Shown piece by piece: positions 16,601-25,471 of a stretch of DNA of 64,000 nt. The notes under the pieces are model-generated. The model ran no database searches and had not been told where the DNA came from. It worked only from the letters and a program-made list of their open reading frames with translations. Position 1 is the first letter of the stretch. Every line of letters starts with the position of its first letter. The translations under genes were made by a program, and so were the position numbers. Source of the stretch: Rhodococcus jostii NBRC 16295 (lineage in GTDB: Bacteria; Actinomycetota; Actinomycetes; Mycobacteriales; Mycobacteriaceae); assembly GCF_001894825.1 (NCBI RefSeq), contig NZ_BCWY01000034.1, forward strand, positions 1 to 64,000, read 5' to 3'.

Positions 16601-18840
16601 CAGGGATGCTCCTCGCTCGTGCGCGTCACCGTGACCGGGACGCCGTTGAAGATCGGGGACGCCGTCAGCGCCTCGAGGTCGGTGGTGTCGTCCACCAGGG
16701 CGTTGTAGTTGCTGCCGGGCACCGATGCCGACCGGGACGTCCGCAGGCCCGGTCCGTCGTGGCCCCACCCGTGCGGCATGCTCGCCACACCGGAACGCAA
16801 CGTGTCGTCGATCCGCAGTTCGGCCGTGACCGTGGTGACCTTGGACGTGACCGCCACCCGGTCGCCGTCCACCAGGCCGCGCTCGGCCGCGTCGTGTGGG
16901 CTGACCAGCAGGGCGCACTGGCCGGTGTCCGGTTGGGGCAGCGCGTTGTGCAGCCACGAGTTCATGCCGCGCCGCTGCCGCCGGTTGATCAGCAGCAGAT
17001 CCGGGGCTGCCCTCGTGACGCTCGCTCGCAGCCGCGGGAGGTCCGCGGCGATCATCTCCGGCACCAGATCGATCCGCCCGTCCGGGGTGCGCAGCACCTC
17101 CGGGACACGCGGTGCCAGCGGCCCGTAGTCGATGCCGTCCGGGTTGTCCTCCAGCAGTGCGAGAGTCAGCCCGTCCAGGTCGAGTCCGAACCGGTCGCCG
17201 TAGGGTCCGCTGCGCAGACGCAGGTCCAGCAGTCGCTGGGGGCCGCGGCGGTCGGTCACGGCGGCCAGCGCGTGTCCCTCTTCGCAACCGGCGAGTTTCG
17301 CGGCGCGCCGGGCCGCGACGGCGGCCACGTCGTCGTCCATCTCGTCGACCGGACGGTGCGGGGTTCCCTTGGCGATCGCGGCCAGCCGCAGCAGGATCTG
17401 CCATTCCGCCCGCTCGCCGTCGGCGAGGTCGAGCAGGGGCGGGGTGTACCGCGCGACGTTCCGGATCTGGAAGTGCGCCAGCGTCACATCGTGGTGGCCC
17501 CGGGTCGTCACCGGTGGCGGGGGCAGGATCACGTCGGCGTGCCGGGTGGTCTCGTTGAGATAGCAGTCCACCGACACCATGAAGTCGAGGGCGCCGAGTG
17601 CCTCCTCGATCGCGCCGCTGTTGGGCAGGGAGCGGGCCGGGTTCCCGGCGAGGGTGATCAGTGCGCGGGTGCGGCCCGGTCCCGGAGTGAGGATCTCCTC
17701 CGCGAAACACACCGCGGGCAACTCCCCCATCGCCTCCGGCAGTCCCCGCACCCGCGAGCGCCACCGGTCGAACATCAGCTTCGGCGGTCTGGTCACCGGC
17801 CAGGTGTTCTGCCCACCCGCGGGCGGCAGCGCGAACATCGCACCGCCGGGCCGGTCCAGGTTGCCGGTGACTATGGTGAGTACCTCGACGAGCCAGTTCG
17901 CGAGGGTGCCGAACTCCTGCATGCACGTTCCGATCCGCGAATGCGCGACCGCCGCAGGAGCGCCCGCGAACCCGCGGGCCACCGAGCGGATCACGTCGGC
18001 GTCGATCCCGCACGCCGCGGCGACGGCGTCGGGGTCGAATTCCGCCGCCATCGCGAGGGCGGCGTCCAGGCCGTCGACCACATCCGGCACCCGCTCGGGC
18101 CTGGCCAGACCCTCGGTCGCGATGACGGACAGCACCCCGAGCAGGAACAGGGCGTCGGTCCCGGGCCGGATCGGCACGTGCAGATCCGCGACCTCGGCGG
18201 TGCGGGTCCGCACCGGGTCGACCACGACGAGGGTGCCGCCCCGCTCACGCAGCGCCTGCAGGCGGTGGTGCATACCGGGCGCGGTGACGGTGCTGCCGTT
18301 GGAGACCATCGGGTTCGAGCCGAGGATCAGCAGGTAGTCGGTGCGGTCGAGGTCGGGCAGGCTCATACCCAGCCCGGTGCCGTACAGCAGCATGTGCGCG
18401 AGGTTCTTCGGCCAGGTGTCGACGCTGGCCGGCGAGTAGATGTTCCGGGTGCCGACCGCGCCGATCAGCTCGCCGAGGTAGAACGTCGAATCCAGATGGT
18501 GAGCAGCTGGATTGCCGTGGTAGATCGCGCAGCTGCCCGGGTCGCCGGTGACGAACTCCGGTAGCCGGCGCTCGATCTCGGCGAACGCCTCGTCCCAGGT
18601 GGCCTCGCGGAATCCGCCGCCCGCGGTGCGCAGCAGCGGTGTCCGGATCCGGTCGGGGTCGTTCTCGATGCGGCCGAGGCCGAGCCCCTTCGCGCAGCTG
18701 TGCCCGGCGCTCAAGACGTCGTCGGGGTTCGGCGCGACCCGCACGATGGCGCGGCCGTCGAGTTCGACCAGCAGTCCACAGGTCGACTCGCACAGCGGGC
18801 AGATCCGGTGCCCGGCAATCGGTTCTGCGGTGATCATCAC
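16600..18840 (-). CDS. Molybdopterin oxidoreductase 2 (bis-MGD family, [4Fe-4S])
   Basis: This 746-residue protein belongs to the same superfamily as its neighbours but is clearly diverged from them. The cluster ligands are Cys14, Cys17, Cys21 and Cys49; ILGSNPMVSNGSTV and VVVDPVRTRTAEVADLHV belong to the MGD-binding core. The C-terminal domain has MNSWLHNALPQPDTGQC and ASMPHGWGHDGPG. The segment near the usual Mo ligand reads DTWPK (141-145), with no Cys. No signal peptide is seen. It overlaps the next upstream molybdopterin gene at its start (18840/18837) and the reductase gene at its stop. Its substrate is unknown; hydroxylation or dehydroxylation of a CoA ester or aromatic acid would suit the context. 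Confidence 0.88.
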   Translation of the reverse strand: MMITAEPIAGHRICPLCESTCGLLVELDGRAIVRVAPNPDDVLSAGHSCAKGLGLGRIENDPDRIRTPLLRTAGGGFREATWDEAFAEIERRLPEFVTGDPGSCAIYHGNPAAHHLDSTFYLGELIGAVGTRNIYSPASVDTWPKNLAHMLLYGTGLGMSLPDLDRTDYLLILGSNPMVSNGSTVTAPGMHHRLQALRERGGTLVVVDPVRTRTAEVADLHVPIRPGTDALFLLGVLSVIATEGLARPERVPDVVDGLDAALAMAAEFDPDAVAAACGIDADVIRSVARGFAGAPAAVAHSRIGTCMQEFGTLANWLVEVLTIVTGNLDRPGGAMFALPPAGGQNTWPVTRPPKLMFDRWRSRVRGLPEAMGELPAVCFAEEILTPGPGRTRALITLAGNPARSLPNSGAIEEALGALDFMVSVDCYLNETTRHADVILPPPPVTTRGHHDVTLAHFQIRNVARYTPPLLDLADGERAEWQILLRLAAIAKGTPHRPVDEMDDDVAAVAARRAAKLAGCEEGHALAAVTDRRGPQRLLDLRLRSGPYGDRFGLDLDGLTLALLEDNPDGIDYGPLAPRVPEVLRTPDGRIDLVPEMIAADLPRLRASVTRAAPDLLLINRRQRRGMNSWLHNALPQPDTGQCALLVSPHDAAERGLVDGDRVAVTSKVTTVTAELRIDDTLRSGVASMPHGWGHDGPGLRTSRSASVPGSNYNALVDDTTDLEALTASPIFNGVPVTVTRTSEEHP

Positions 18841-20966
18841 ACGTCCTGTTCGATTGCGGTGGGCTCGACCGCGACGGGAACCGCGGTCATGGTGGGCATC
18901 GCGTTGATCGTCTGGACACCGTCACCGGTTCCGGTGAGCGCGTTCACGTTCACTCCGACGTCGTCGCGCGGGTCGACGCTCCCGAAACAGTGCGTCATCG
19001 ACACGGTGCCCCGGGCCAGGGTGGCGTCCGCCCGCGCGGTCGCGCGCAGGCGTCCGGACACCGACCGCACGGTCACCGCCTGCCCGTCGGCGATACCCAG
19101 GGCGGTGAGGTCGTCCGGGTGCAGGCTCGCCGGGTTGGCGCCACCGGGAACGAGCCCCGGCACGCGGGTGCCGGTGGAGTTGACGGCCTCGCGGATCCGT
19201 CGCACCGTCAACAGGAGCGGGAACCGTGTCGCGACAGCCGTGTCCGTCAGTGCTGCGCGCAGTTCGCCGCGCACGTCGTCGGGCATCAGCGCCAGGCGGT
19301 GCCCGGCAGCCTCCTCGGTTGCCGGACCCACGACGGCGCCGCTGCGCCCGGCGAGATGTCCGTGCGGGGCGTCGACCAGGTCGGCGAACGGGACGCGTCC
19401 CCGCTCGGCCATCATCGCCAGCAGCTGTTCGGAGGTCGGTGGCGCGGCGGGGTCGAGGATGCGGCCGGCGAACTTGACCGGCTGTCCGGAGGCGGCGGCG
19501 AGGTCGAGGAAGAACCGCCAGTCGTCGACGACGCCGGGCGGCGCGGTCACGACCGCGGGGGTGTATTGCGCGAACGGGCGTGGGAAGAACGGCTCCATGA
19601 TCGCGGTGTGGTCGGCGCGCTCGTACATCGTGGTCGGGGCGATCACGTAGTCGGCGAGCCGTGCGGTGTCCGACATGCGCGGGTCGACGCACACCAGCAG
19701 GTCCAGTGATCGCAGCGCGCGCAACGCTTTCCCCCGGTCCGGTAGCGCCGCCGCCGGATTTCCGCCGGAGACGATCAGCGCCCGCACCCGGTCGGGGCCG
19801 GGTTCGAGGATCTCGTCGGCGAGGATGCCGGACGGCAGTTCGCCGCGGATCGCCCGCACCGCACCGATGCGACTGGCGTACCCACGCTCGTAGGCCCGGG
19901 TGGGCGGTGCGACCTCCGCTCGGGCCGGCTGGTGCCGGGTCAGGACGGCGCGGTCGTCGGCCCGCTCCCCTTCGCGCAGGTACCGGCCGCACACCACGTT
20001 CAGGGCCGCGACGAGGTGCTCCGCGAGGTTCGAGTGCGGGCCCATGCACAGCCCGGTGCCGCTGGTCGCCATCCCCCGGCTCCCGCCCGCGAACACCCGT
20101 GCCGCGTCGCGGATCCGGTCGGCGGGAACACCACAGATCCGCTGCACGACCGCGGGGGTCACGTCGGACACTGCATCGGCGAGCGAGGCCAGGTCGGCGG
20201 TGTACCGGCGGCAGAAGTCGGCGTCGTGGAGGTGTTCGGTGAGGACGACGTGGAGGAGGCCGGCGAACAGCACCGCGTCCGTCCCCGGCCGGGGCGCCAG
20301 GTGGATGTCGGCCAGGGCCGCGGTCTCGGTGCGTCGCGGGTCGACGACGATCAGCCGCAGGCCCCGCTCCCGCGCCGCCCGCAGGGTGACGGACGGGTTC
20401 TGCACCACCGCGCCGTCCCCGTCGCCGCCGTTGCCGGAGACGACGGGGTTGGTGCCCGCCAGCAACCACACGTCTGCGTCCTCGAAGCGTTGCCGTCCGC
20501 CCAGATACGCTCCCATCCGTTCGGCGACAACCCATTTCGCGGACTGGTCGATGGTCATCGTGGAGAACAGCTTGTGCGAGCCGGTGCCCCGGAACCAGGC
20601 CCGGGCCATCGGCGAGGTGAGTGCGGCGAAGTTCTGCTGCGTCCCCATGAACAGCGCGACCGCATCCGGTCCGTGCCGGTCCACGATGGCGCGCAGCCGG
20701 TCCGCGATGTCGGCGGTCGCTCGCGCCACCGGCACCGGCTCATGGGTGCCGGTGGCGGTGCGCCGCATCGAGGTGGTCAGCCGGTCCGGCCCGTGGACGA
20801 GGTCGCCGCCGCGACGCCCCTTCGGGCAGGTGTATCCACCGGAGATCGGATGGTGGGCATCGCCGAGCACCCGTGCGATCCGCCCGTCCTCGACATCGAG
20901 CAGGACGCCGCACGAGGAGGCGCACAGCCTGCAGAACGAGGTGACCCTCGACGTGACGGATCGCAT
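18837..20966 (-). CDS. Molybdopterin oxidoreductase 3 (bis-MGD family, [4Fe-4S])
   Basis: This 709-residue third paralogue has cluster ligands Cys12, Cys15, Cys19 and Cys47 (FCRLCASSCG), the core motifs LLAGTNPVVSGNGG and IVVDPRRTETAALADIHL, and C-terminal VSMTHCFGSVDP. The region of the usual Mo ligand reads DQSAK (140-144), again without Cys. The start at 20966 is the ATG just before the Fe-S motif; the longer upstream frame lies inside the transporter gene and lacks homology. Its stop overlaps the start of oxidoreductase 2. The three enzymes differ enough to suggest different substrates or steps rather than a recent duplication. Confidence 0.88.
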   Translation of the reverse strand: MRSVTSRVTSFCRLCASSCGVLLDVEDGRIARVLGDAHHPISGGYTCPKGRRGGDLVHGPDRLTTSMRRTATGTHEPVPVARATADIADRLRAIVDRHGPDAVALFMGTQQNFAALTSPMARAWFRGTGSHKLFSTMTIDQSAKWVVAERMGAYLGGRQRFEDADVWLLAGTNPVVSGNGGDGDGAVVQNPSVTLRAARERGLRLIVVDPRRTETAALADIHLAPRPGTDAVLFAGLLHVVLTEHLHDADFCRRYTADLASLADAVSDVTPAVVQRICGVPADRIRDAARVFAGGSRGMATSGTGLCMGPHSNLAEHLVAALNVVCGRYLREGERADDRAVLTRHQPARAEVAPPTRAYERGYASRIGAVRAIRGELPSGILADEILEPGPDRVRALIVSGGNPAAALPDRGKALRALRSLDLLVCVDPRMSDTARLADYVIAPTTMYERADHTAIMEPFFPRPFAQYTPAVVTAPPGVVDDWRFFLDLAAASGQPVKFAGRILDPAAPPTSEQLLAMMAERGRVPFADLVDAPHGHLAGRSGAVVGPATEEAAGHRLALMPDDVRGELRAALTDTAVATRFPLLLTVRRIREAVNSTGTRVPGLVPGGANPASLHPDDLTALGIADGQAVTVRSVSGRLRATARADATLARGTVSMTHCFGSVDPRDDVGVNVNALTGTGDGVQTINAMPTMTAVPVAVEPTAIEQDV

Positions 20967-20970
20967 CGGT

Positions 20971-22386
20971 TCAGTGCGCCTCGGCCGTGACGGCCGGCGA
21001 TTCCGCAGCCCCGACGACGGTGCGTCCGCGGAGTCGTTCCCGCACGAACAGCGCACCGAGAGTGAGTACGGCGCAGGCGGTCGGGACGATCATCAGCAGG
21101 AAGATCGTGCGAGCGTCCATCCCGGCCGCGATCAGCGCGGCGCCGAGGGTCGGCCCTGCGATGGACCCGATGCGCCCGATTCCCATGGCCCAGCCGATGC
21201 CCGTCGAGCGTGCTGCCACCGGGTAGATCGACGCTGCAATGGCGATGATGCCGGCCGAACTGCCGGACATCCCGAATCCCACGATGCAGATCGTGATCAG
21301 CAGCAGCGTGGAGTTCGCCAGGACCATCGCGACGGCACCGATGAACAGGGCTCCGAGTGTGTAGCCGGCCATCACCACCGCGTAGGCGGCGTCCGATCCC
21401 CGGGACCGGCGCCACGCGGTGCCGACCCGGTCGGTGATCCATCCGATGGACAGCGCGCCTGCCATGCCGCCGAGGTTGAACAGCGCCGCGGCGAGGATCG
21501 CATGGGACGCGCTCTGCCCGCCCTGGCTGAACAGCGACGGCATCCACCCGAACAGGAAGTAGATCACCAGGAAGTTGATGACGAACACGACCCACAGCAG
21601 GACCGTGTCCAGCGCCCGGCCTCCGGCGAAGAGTTCCCGGATGGGCGATTTGGTGGCCACAGCGGCGTCCACGGTGAACGTCACCGATCCGGTGATGCCC
21701 GCCTCCGGGGCGATCGCCGAGAGGATCTTCGCGGCGGCGGCGTGATCGCCCCGGGCCGCGAGGAATTTGCCCGACTCCGGCAGTCCGGCCCACGCCAGCG
21801 CCGCCACGATCAGCGGGAGTACACCACCGGCCACGAAGATCGACTGCCAGCCGTAGGCCGGAATCAGTTGCGCGGCAGCGAGTCCGCCGAGGAAGCCGCC
21901 GAGCGACATGCCCGCGACGACGATGGTGACCAGGGTGGAGCGGCTGCGCGCGGGGCTGTACTCGCTGGTCAGCGCGATCAGGTTCGGGGTGACGCCACCG
22001 AGGCCGATTCCGGCGAGGATGCGCAGCACGATCAGCACACCCATCGACGGCGCGAACGCGGACGCGAGGGTGAACACCGCGAACAGCACGGTGCACAGCA
22101 GGATCACCCGGCGCCGGCCCCACCGGTCGGCGACGGGACCGAACAGCAGGCTGCCCACGACCATCGCACCGCTGCTGAGCGCCAGTAGCAGTCCGAACGA
22201 GGCCTTGGACAGGCCCCAGTCCTCGGACAGCGCGGGAATCGCGAATCCGATCAGCTGGGCGTCCATGCCGTCGAGGATTGCGAGGGCCAGGCACAACGCG
22301 ATGGCACGCTTCTGGAGGGCAGACACCGGTGCGGTGTCGATGAGCTGGGAGATGTCGACTTCACGAGTTGGGGCCACGACGTGCAT
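20971..22386 (-). CDS. MFS transporter, AAHS (aromatic acid:H+ symporter) type
   Basis: This 471-residue inner-membrane protein has about 12 hydrophobic segments. The first carries AILDGMDAQLIGFAIPAL, with the Asp-containing motif of the aromatic acid:H+ symporter family. The loop between segments 2 and 3 reads GPVADRWGRRRV, the general MFS signature. Such proteins import benzoate-, hydroxybenzoate- or phenylpropanoid-type acids with protons. It has a good ribosome site (GAGAGGA directly before ATG 22386). It lies four bases upstream of molybdopterin oxidoreductase 3 and 31 bases downstream of an acyl-CoA ligase. Import followed by CoA activation of an organic acid is the natural reading. Confidence 0.9.
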   Translation of the reverse strand: MHVVAPTREVDISQLIDTAPVSALQKRAIALCLALAILDGMDAQLIGFAIPALSEDWGLSKASFGLLLALSSGAMVVGSLLFGPVADRWGRRRVILLCTVLFAVFTLASAFAPSMGVLIVLRILAGIGLGGVTPNLIALTSEYSPARSRSTLVTIVVAGMSLGGFLGGLAAAQLIPAYGWQSIFVAGGVLPLIVAALAWAGLPESGKFLAARGDHAAAAKILSAIAPEAGITGSVTFTVDAAVATKSPIRELFAGGRALDTVLLWVVFVINFLVIYFLFGWMPSLFSQGGQSASHAILAAALFNLGGMAGALSIGWITDRVGTAWRRSRGSDAAYAVVMAGYTLGALFIGAVAMVLANSTLLLITICIVGFGMSGSSAGIIAIAASIYPVAARSTGIGWAMGIGRIGSIAGPTLGAALIAAGMDARTIFLLMIVPTACAVLTLGALFVRERLRGRTVVGAAESPAVTAEAH

Positions 22387-22417
22387 TCCTCTCGGGAGGG
22401 GGGAACTGCAAGGGGGG

Positions 22418-23959
22418 TCAGGCGGGGGCGACGGTGCCGTCGACCGCGAGTGCGTCGGCGGGCACCTCCGGGAAGCGCTGGCGCAGGGACGGCTTGGCGA
22501 GTTTGCCGGAGAAGGTGCGCGGCAGGGGCTCGCCCAGCGCGACGGCGTGCTTGGGACGCTTGAACTTCGCGAGGTTCTCGCCGGCGACGTCGGCGATGTC
22601 GGCGACGATCTCGGCGGCGGGACGCTCGCTGTGGAACACCACCATCGGCACCTCACCCCATCGGTCGTCCTTGACGCCGATGACCGCGAGGTCGACCAGG
22701 CCGGCGATGCCGTGCAGCGCCTTCTCGATCTCGGCGGGGTAGACGTTGAGGCCGCCGGAGATCAGCATGTCCTTGCTGCGATCGACGATCTTCAGGAATC
22801 CACCCTCGTCCTGCAGGCCGAGGTCGCCGGTGCGCAGCCACCCCTCTCCGAGGGTCGCCTCGGTGGCCTCGGGCTTGTTCCAGTACTCCCGCAGCACGTG
22901 CTCGCCGCGGACGAGGATCTCGCCGACCTCCCCGGCCGGGGTGTCGACTCCCGGATCACCGATCCGGATGTGGGTGCCGACCAGCGGCAGCCCGGCGAAG
23001 CCGGGGCGCGACACGGCGTCCTCGTAGGCGAGGGTCGAGACCATGCCGGAGGCCTCGGTCAGGCCGTAGCACTGGGTGAGCGGAATGCCGTGCGAGCGGT
23101 AGAAGTCGAGCAGGTCCAGGCTGACCGGCGCGCCACCCGTGCCCGCGAAGGTGAACTTCGCGAGCTTACGGGTGCCGAAGTCGGGCAGCATCGTCATCCG
23201 TTCCCAGATCACCGGGACGGTGGTGGTGGCCGTGATCTGCTCGCGCTCGAAGGTGTCGAGGGCGATCTCCGGGTCGTACTCGCGCAGCAGGACCATCGTC
23301 GCGCCGGGCACGACGACGAGCTGCATGAAGATCGACAGGATCGAGCCGGTGTACACCAGCGGGGCTGAGCACAGCACCCGGTCCCGGGCCGAGAAGCCGA
23401 ACGTGATCGACTGCGAGATGCCGGGGGTCATCGCGTTGCGGTGGGTGATCAGGGCGCCCTTCTGCACGCCGGTGGTCCCCGACGTGTAGCAGATGAAGGC
23501 GGGGTCGTCGGCGTCGATGGCGACGACGGGGGCGGTCCCGGGGTCGATCAGCCGCTCGTACGGCTGGTGGGCGGTGCCCCCGATCGCGTAGGTCTCGAAC
23601 TCCGCTTGCTCGGCGGCGACCTCGAGCAGCGACGCGAAGTCGTCCTCGACGATCACCACGCGCGGCGCGGAGTCGACCACCATCGGCGCCAGCTCCTTGG
23701 CGGTGAGCCGGAAGTTGAGCGGGACGCTGATGGCGCCGAGCTTCAGCGTCGCGAGGATGAGGTGGGCGAGCTCGGGGCGGTTGAGCATCATCACGGCCAC
23801 ACGATCGCCCTTGCGGACGCCGCGGGCCGCCAGACCGCGGGCGAGCGCATCGGTGATCGCGTCGACCTCCGCCCAGGTCTGCGACGTGTCCCCGAACACG
23901 ATCGCCTGCTGCTGCGAACGCGTCTTACCCCAGAACCGGGTCAGGTCCGCCAGATTCAT
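22418..23959 (-). CDS. AMP-dependent acyl-CoA synthetase (ligase)
   Basis: This 513-residue ANL enzyme has CYTSGTTGVQKG (about 157-168), the CYGLTEASG motif, GWLRTGDLGLQDEG and the C-terminal lysine segment FSGKLAKPSLRQ. It activates a carboxylic acid to its CoA ester. It is the first gene of the six-gene unit with the AAHS transporter, three molybdopterin oxidoreductases and the ferredoxin reductase. Its 5' leader carries a 19-bp direct repeat and a copy of the 17-bp motif at 24085. It is distinct from the ligase at 11178, so the region has two activating enzymes. Confidence 0.93.
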   Translation of the reverse strand: MNLADLTRFWGKTRSQQQAIVFGDTSQTWAEVDAITDALARGLAARGVRKGDRVAVMMLNRPELAHLILATLKLGAISVPLNFRLTAKELAPMVVDSAPRVVIVEDDFASLLEVAAEQAEFETYAIGGTAHQPYERLIDPGTAPVVAIDADDPAFICYTSGTTGVQKGALITHRNAMTPGISQSITFGFSARDRVLCSAPLVYTGSILSIFMQLVVVPGATMVLLREYDPEIALDTFEREQITATTTVPVIWERMTMLPDFGTRKLAKFTFAGTGGAPVSLDLLDFYRSHGIPLTQCYGLTEASGMVSTLAYEDAVSRPGFAGLPLVGTHIRIGDPGVDTPAGEVGEILVRGEHVLREYWNKPEATEATLGEGWLRTGDLGLQDEGGFLKIVDRSKDMLISGGLNVYPAEIEKALHGIAGLVDLAVIGVKDDRWGEVPMVVFHSERPAAEIVADIADVAGENLAKFKRPKHAVALGEPLPRTFSGKLAKPSLRQRFPEVPADALAVDGTVAPA

Positions 23960-23976
23960 CTGTGCTCCTCATGTCA

Positions 23977-24020
23977 TGTGCCGGCTCGCCGGCGTGTGTC
24001 CTGTGCCGGCTCGCCGGCGT
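23977..24020. repeat. Two copies of a 19-bp direct repeat, each a small palindrome
   Basis: TGTGCCGGCTCGCCGGCGT occurs at 23977-23995 and 24002-24020 without mismatch, 25 bases apart. Each copy contains the palindrome GCCGGC-TC-GCCGGC and can fold into a 6-bp hairpin. They lie in the leader of the acyl-CoA ligase at 23959. They could be a regulatory leader element or simple local duplication. Confidence 0.7.
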
Positions 24021-24084
24021 CTCGTAGCCGAACCCTCCGGCCGCAGCGTCGACGGGTGTGATCACCCTCACTTCGTGCCCGCAA

Positions 24085-24101
24085 ACCTAACAGTTGTAGG
24101 C
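24085..24101. promoter_or_regulatory. Candidate operator, site D
   Basis: On the minus strand it reads GCCTAC-AACTG-TTAGGT, with the exact half-site and spacer of site A. It lies about 125 bases upstream of the acyl-CoA ligase that opens the molybdopterin operon. Confidence 0.45.
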
Positions 24102-24161
24102 GTCTGGCGCAATGCTCGATTCGAGACCCTCGGCCACCCGGACGAACTGGTTGTCCACACG

Positions 24162-24203
24162 AAAACGACACCCACACAGCATTTTTCGCGTGGGTGTCGT
24201 TTT
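24162..24203 (-). terminator. Terminator after the CaiB gene
   Basis: AAAACGACACCCAC and GTGGGTGTCGTTTT form a perfect 14-bp stem with a 14-base loop, starting 18 bases after the stop of the CaiB gene at 24221. On the minus strand the hairpin ends in TTTT. It separates the Rieske operon from the acyl-CoA ligase operon. Confidence 0.7.
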
Positions 24204-24220
24204 GTGCGGAATGCGCCCGG

Positions 24221-25471
24221 TCAGCCGGCGGAAGGTGCCTCGTGCCGAGAGCTTCCCGGGTCGGCCGCCGCGGCGATCCGCGCGGCGTCGTACCGCGCCA
24301 CCGTCCGCAGCACCTCCGTGGTGTCCGCGCCCACGACCGGCGGCAGCGCGGGCGCGAACTTCTCCCCGGCGACGCGCACCGGGCTGACCACGAACTCGAG
24401 CTCACCGACCCCCGGGTAGTCGACCCGGTAGGTGTTCTCCCGCGCCCGGAAGTGCGGGTCGTCGAGCATGTCGGCGACGCTGTTGACCGGTCCGCCCGCG
24501 ATGCCGTGTTCGAGGAACAGCTGCACCCATTCGGCGCGGGTGCGTTGCGCGAAGATCTCCGTCAGCGCCCGCCACACCAGGTCCGCACGGGCGGGGGCAC
24601 CGTCGTCCGTGCCGGTGAGGTCGACGCCGATCAGGTCCTCGCGCCCGACCGCGGCCAGGAAGTTGTGCCAGAACTTCTCCACGTGCGACCCGAACAGGAT
24701 CGCCTCGCCGTCGCTGGTGCGGTAGGCCTCGAGCCGTGGCCAGTCGGGCAGTCGCCCGTCCGGCAGCCAGGTCGGACGGGGAATCGAGCGGTCCTTGTTC
24801 AACTCCGCATCCACGAGGTCCGGCATCCACGCGGCGGCGACGTCGATGCCCGCCACCTCGACGTGGCATCCGACACCGGTGGCACCGGCCTTGTGCACCG
24901 CGGCGAGCAGGCCCATCGCCCCGTACGCGCCGAGCGCGTACATCGCGATCGGCGGCGTCGTGGACCCCGCCATGCCCTCGGTCGGCGGCTGCGTGGGAGT
25001 GTCGACCTCGCGGAGCCCGGCGTACGCATCGAACACCGGGCCACCGGTGCCGAGAACACGGTATGGGCCGTCGGTGCCCATGCCCGACACCGTGCACAGC
25101 ACGACCTTCGGATTCACCTGTCGCAGTTGCTCATAGCCGATATCCAGCCAGTCGAGATACCCGCCTCGCATGCCCTCGATGACGGCGTCGCACGAGCGCG
25201 CGAGGTCGAGGAAGGCCTGCTTGCCCTCGGGGCTGCGCAGGTCGAGTGCGACGGACTTCTTGCCGCGATTCCAGCGCAGATGCATGAACGCCGGCCCGTC
25301 CTCGGCTCCGACGGCACGGCTGCCACCGACGCGCACGGGGTCCCCGAGCGGGCCGGATTCGATCTTGATCACGTCTGCACCCAGATCGGCGAGATGCCCG
25401 CCGAGCGACGACGGCGCCAGCTGCGCGACCTCGAGAATCCGAACTCCGTCCAACAGCGAGTAGCCACTCAC
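24221..25471 (-). CDS. CaiB/BaiF family CoA-transferase-like protein
   Basis: This 416-residue single-domain class III CoA-transferase begins LLDGVRILEVAQLAPSSLGGHLADLGADVIKIE, the family N-terminus. The place of the active-site Asp (consensus about xxGDYLTGLYAA) reads PPIAMYALGAYGAMG. The Asp therefore appears to be missing and the protein may not form the usual acyl-aspartyl intermediate. It overlaps the hotdog thioesterase gene by ATGA and is the last gene of the 28120-24221 unit. Other CoA-ester roles such as racemase (AMACR-like members of the fold) or lyase activity are possible. Confidence 0.86.
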   Translation of the reverse strand: MSGYSLLDGVRILEVAQLAPSSLGGHLADLGADVIKIESGPLGDPVRVGGSRAVGAEDGPAFMHLRWNRGKKSVALDLRSPEGKQAFLDLARSCDAVIEGMRGGYLDWLDIGYEQLRQVNPKVVLCTVSGMGTDGPYRVLGTGGPVFDAYAGLREVDTPTQPPTEGMAGSTTPPIAMYALGAYGAMGLLAAVHKAGATGVGCHVEVAGIDVAAAWMPDLVDAELNKDRSIPRPTWLPDGRLPDWPRLEAYRTSDGEAILFGSHVEKFWHNFLAAVGREDLIGVDLTGTDDGAPARADLVWRALTEIFAQRTRAEWVQLFLEHGIAGGPVNSVADMLDDPHFRARENTYRVDYPGVGELEFVVSPVRVAGEKFAPALPPVVGADTTEVLRTVARYDAARIAAAADPGSSRHEAPSAG

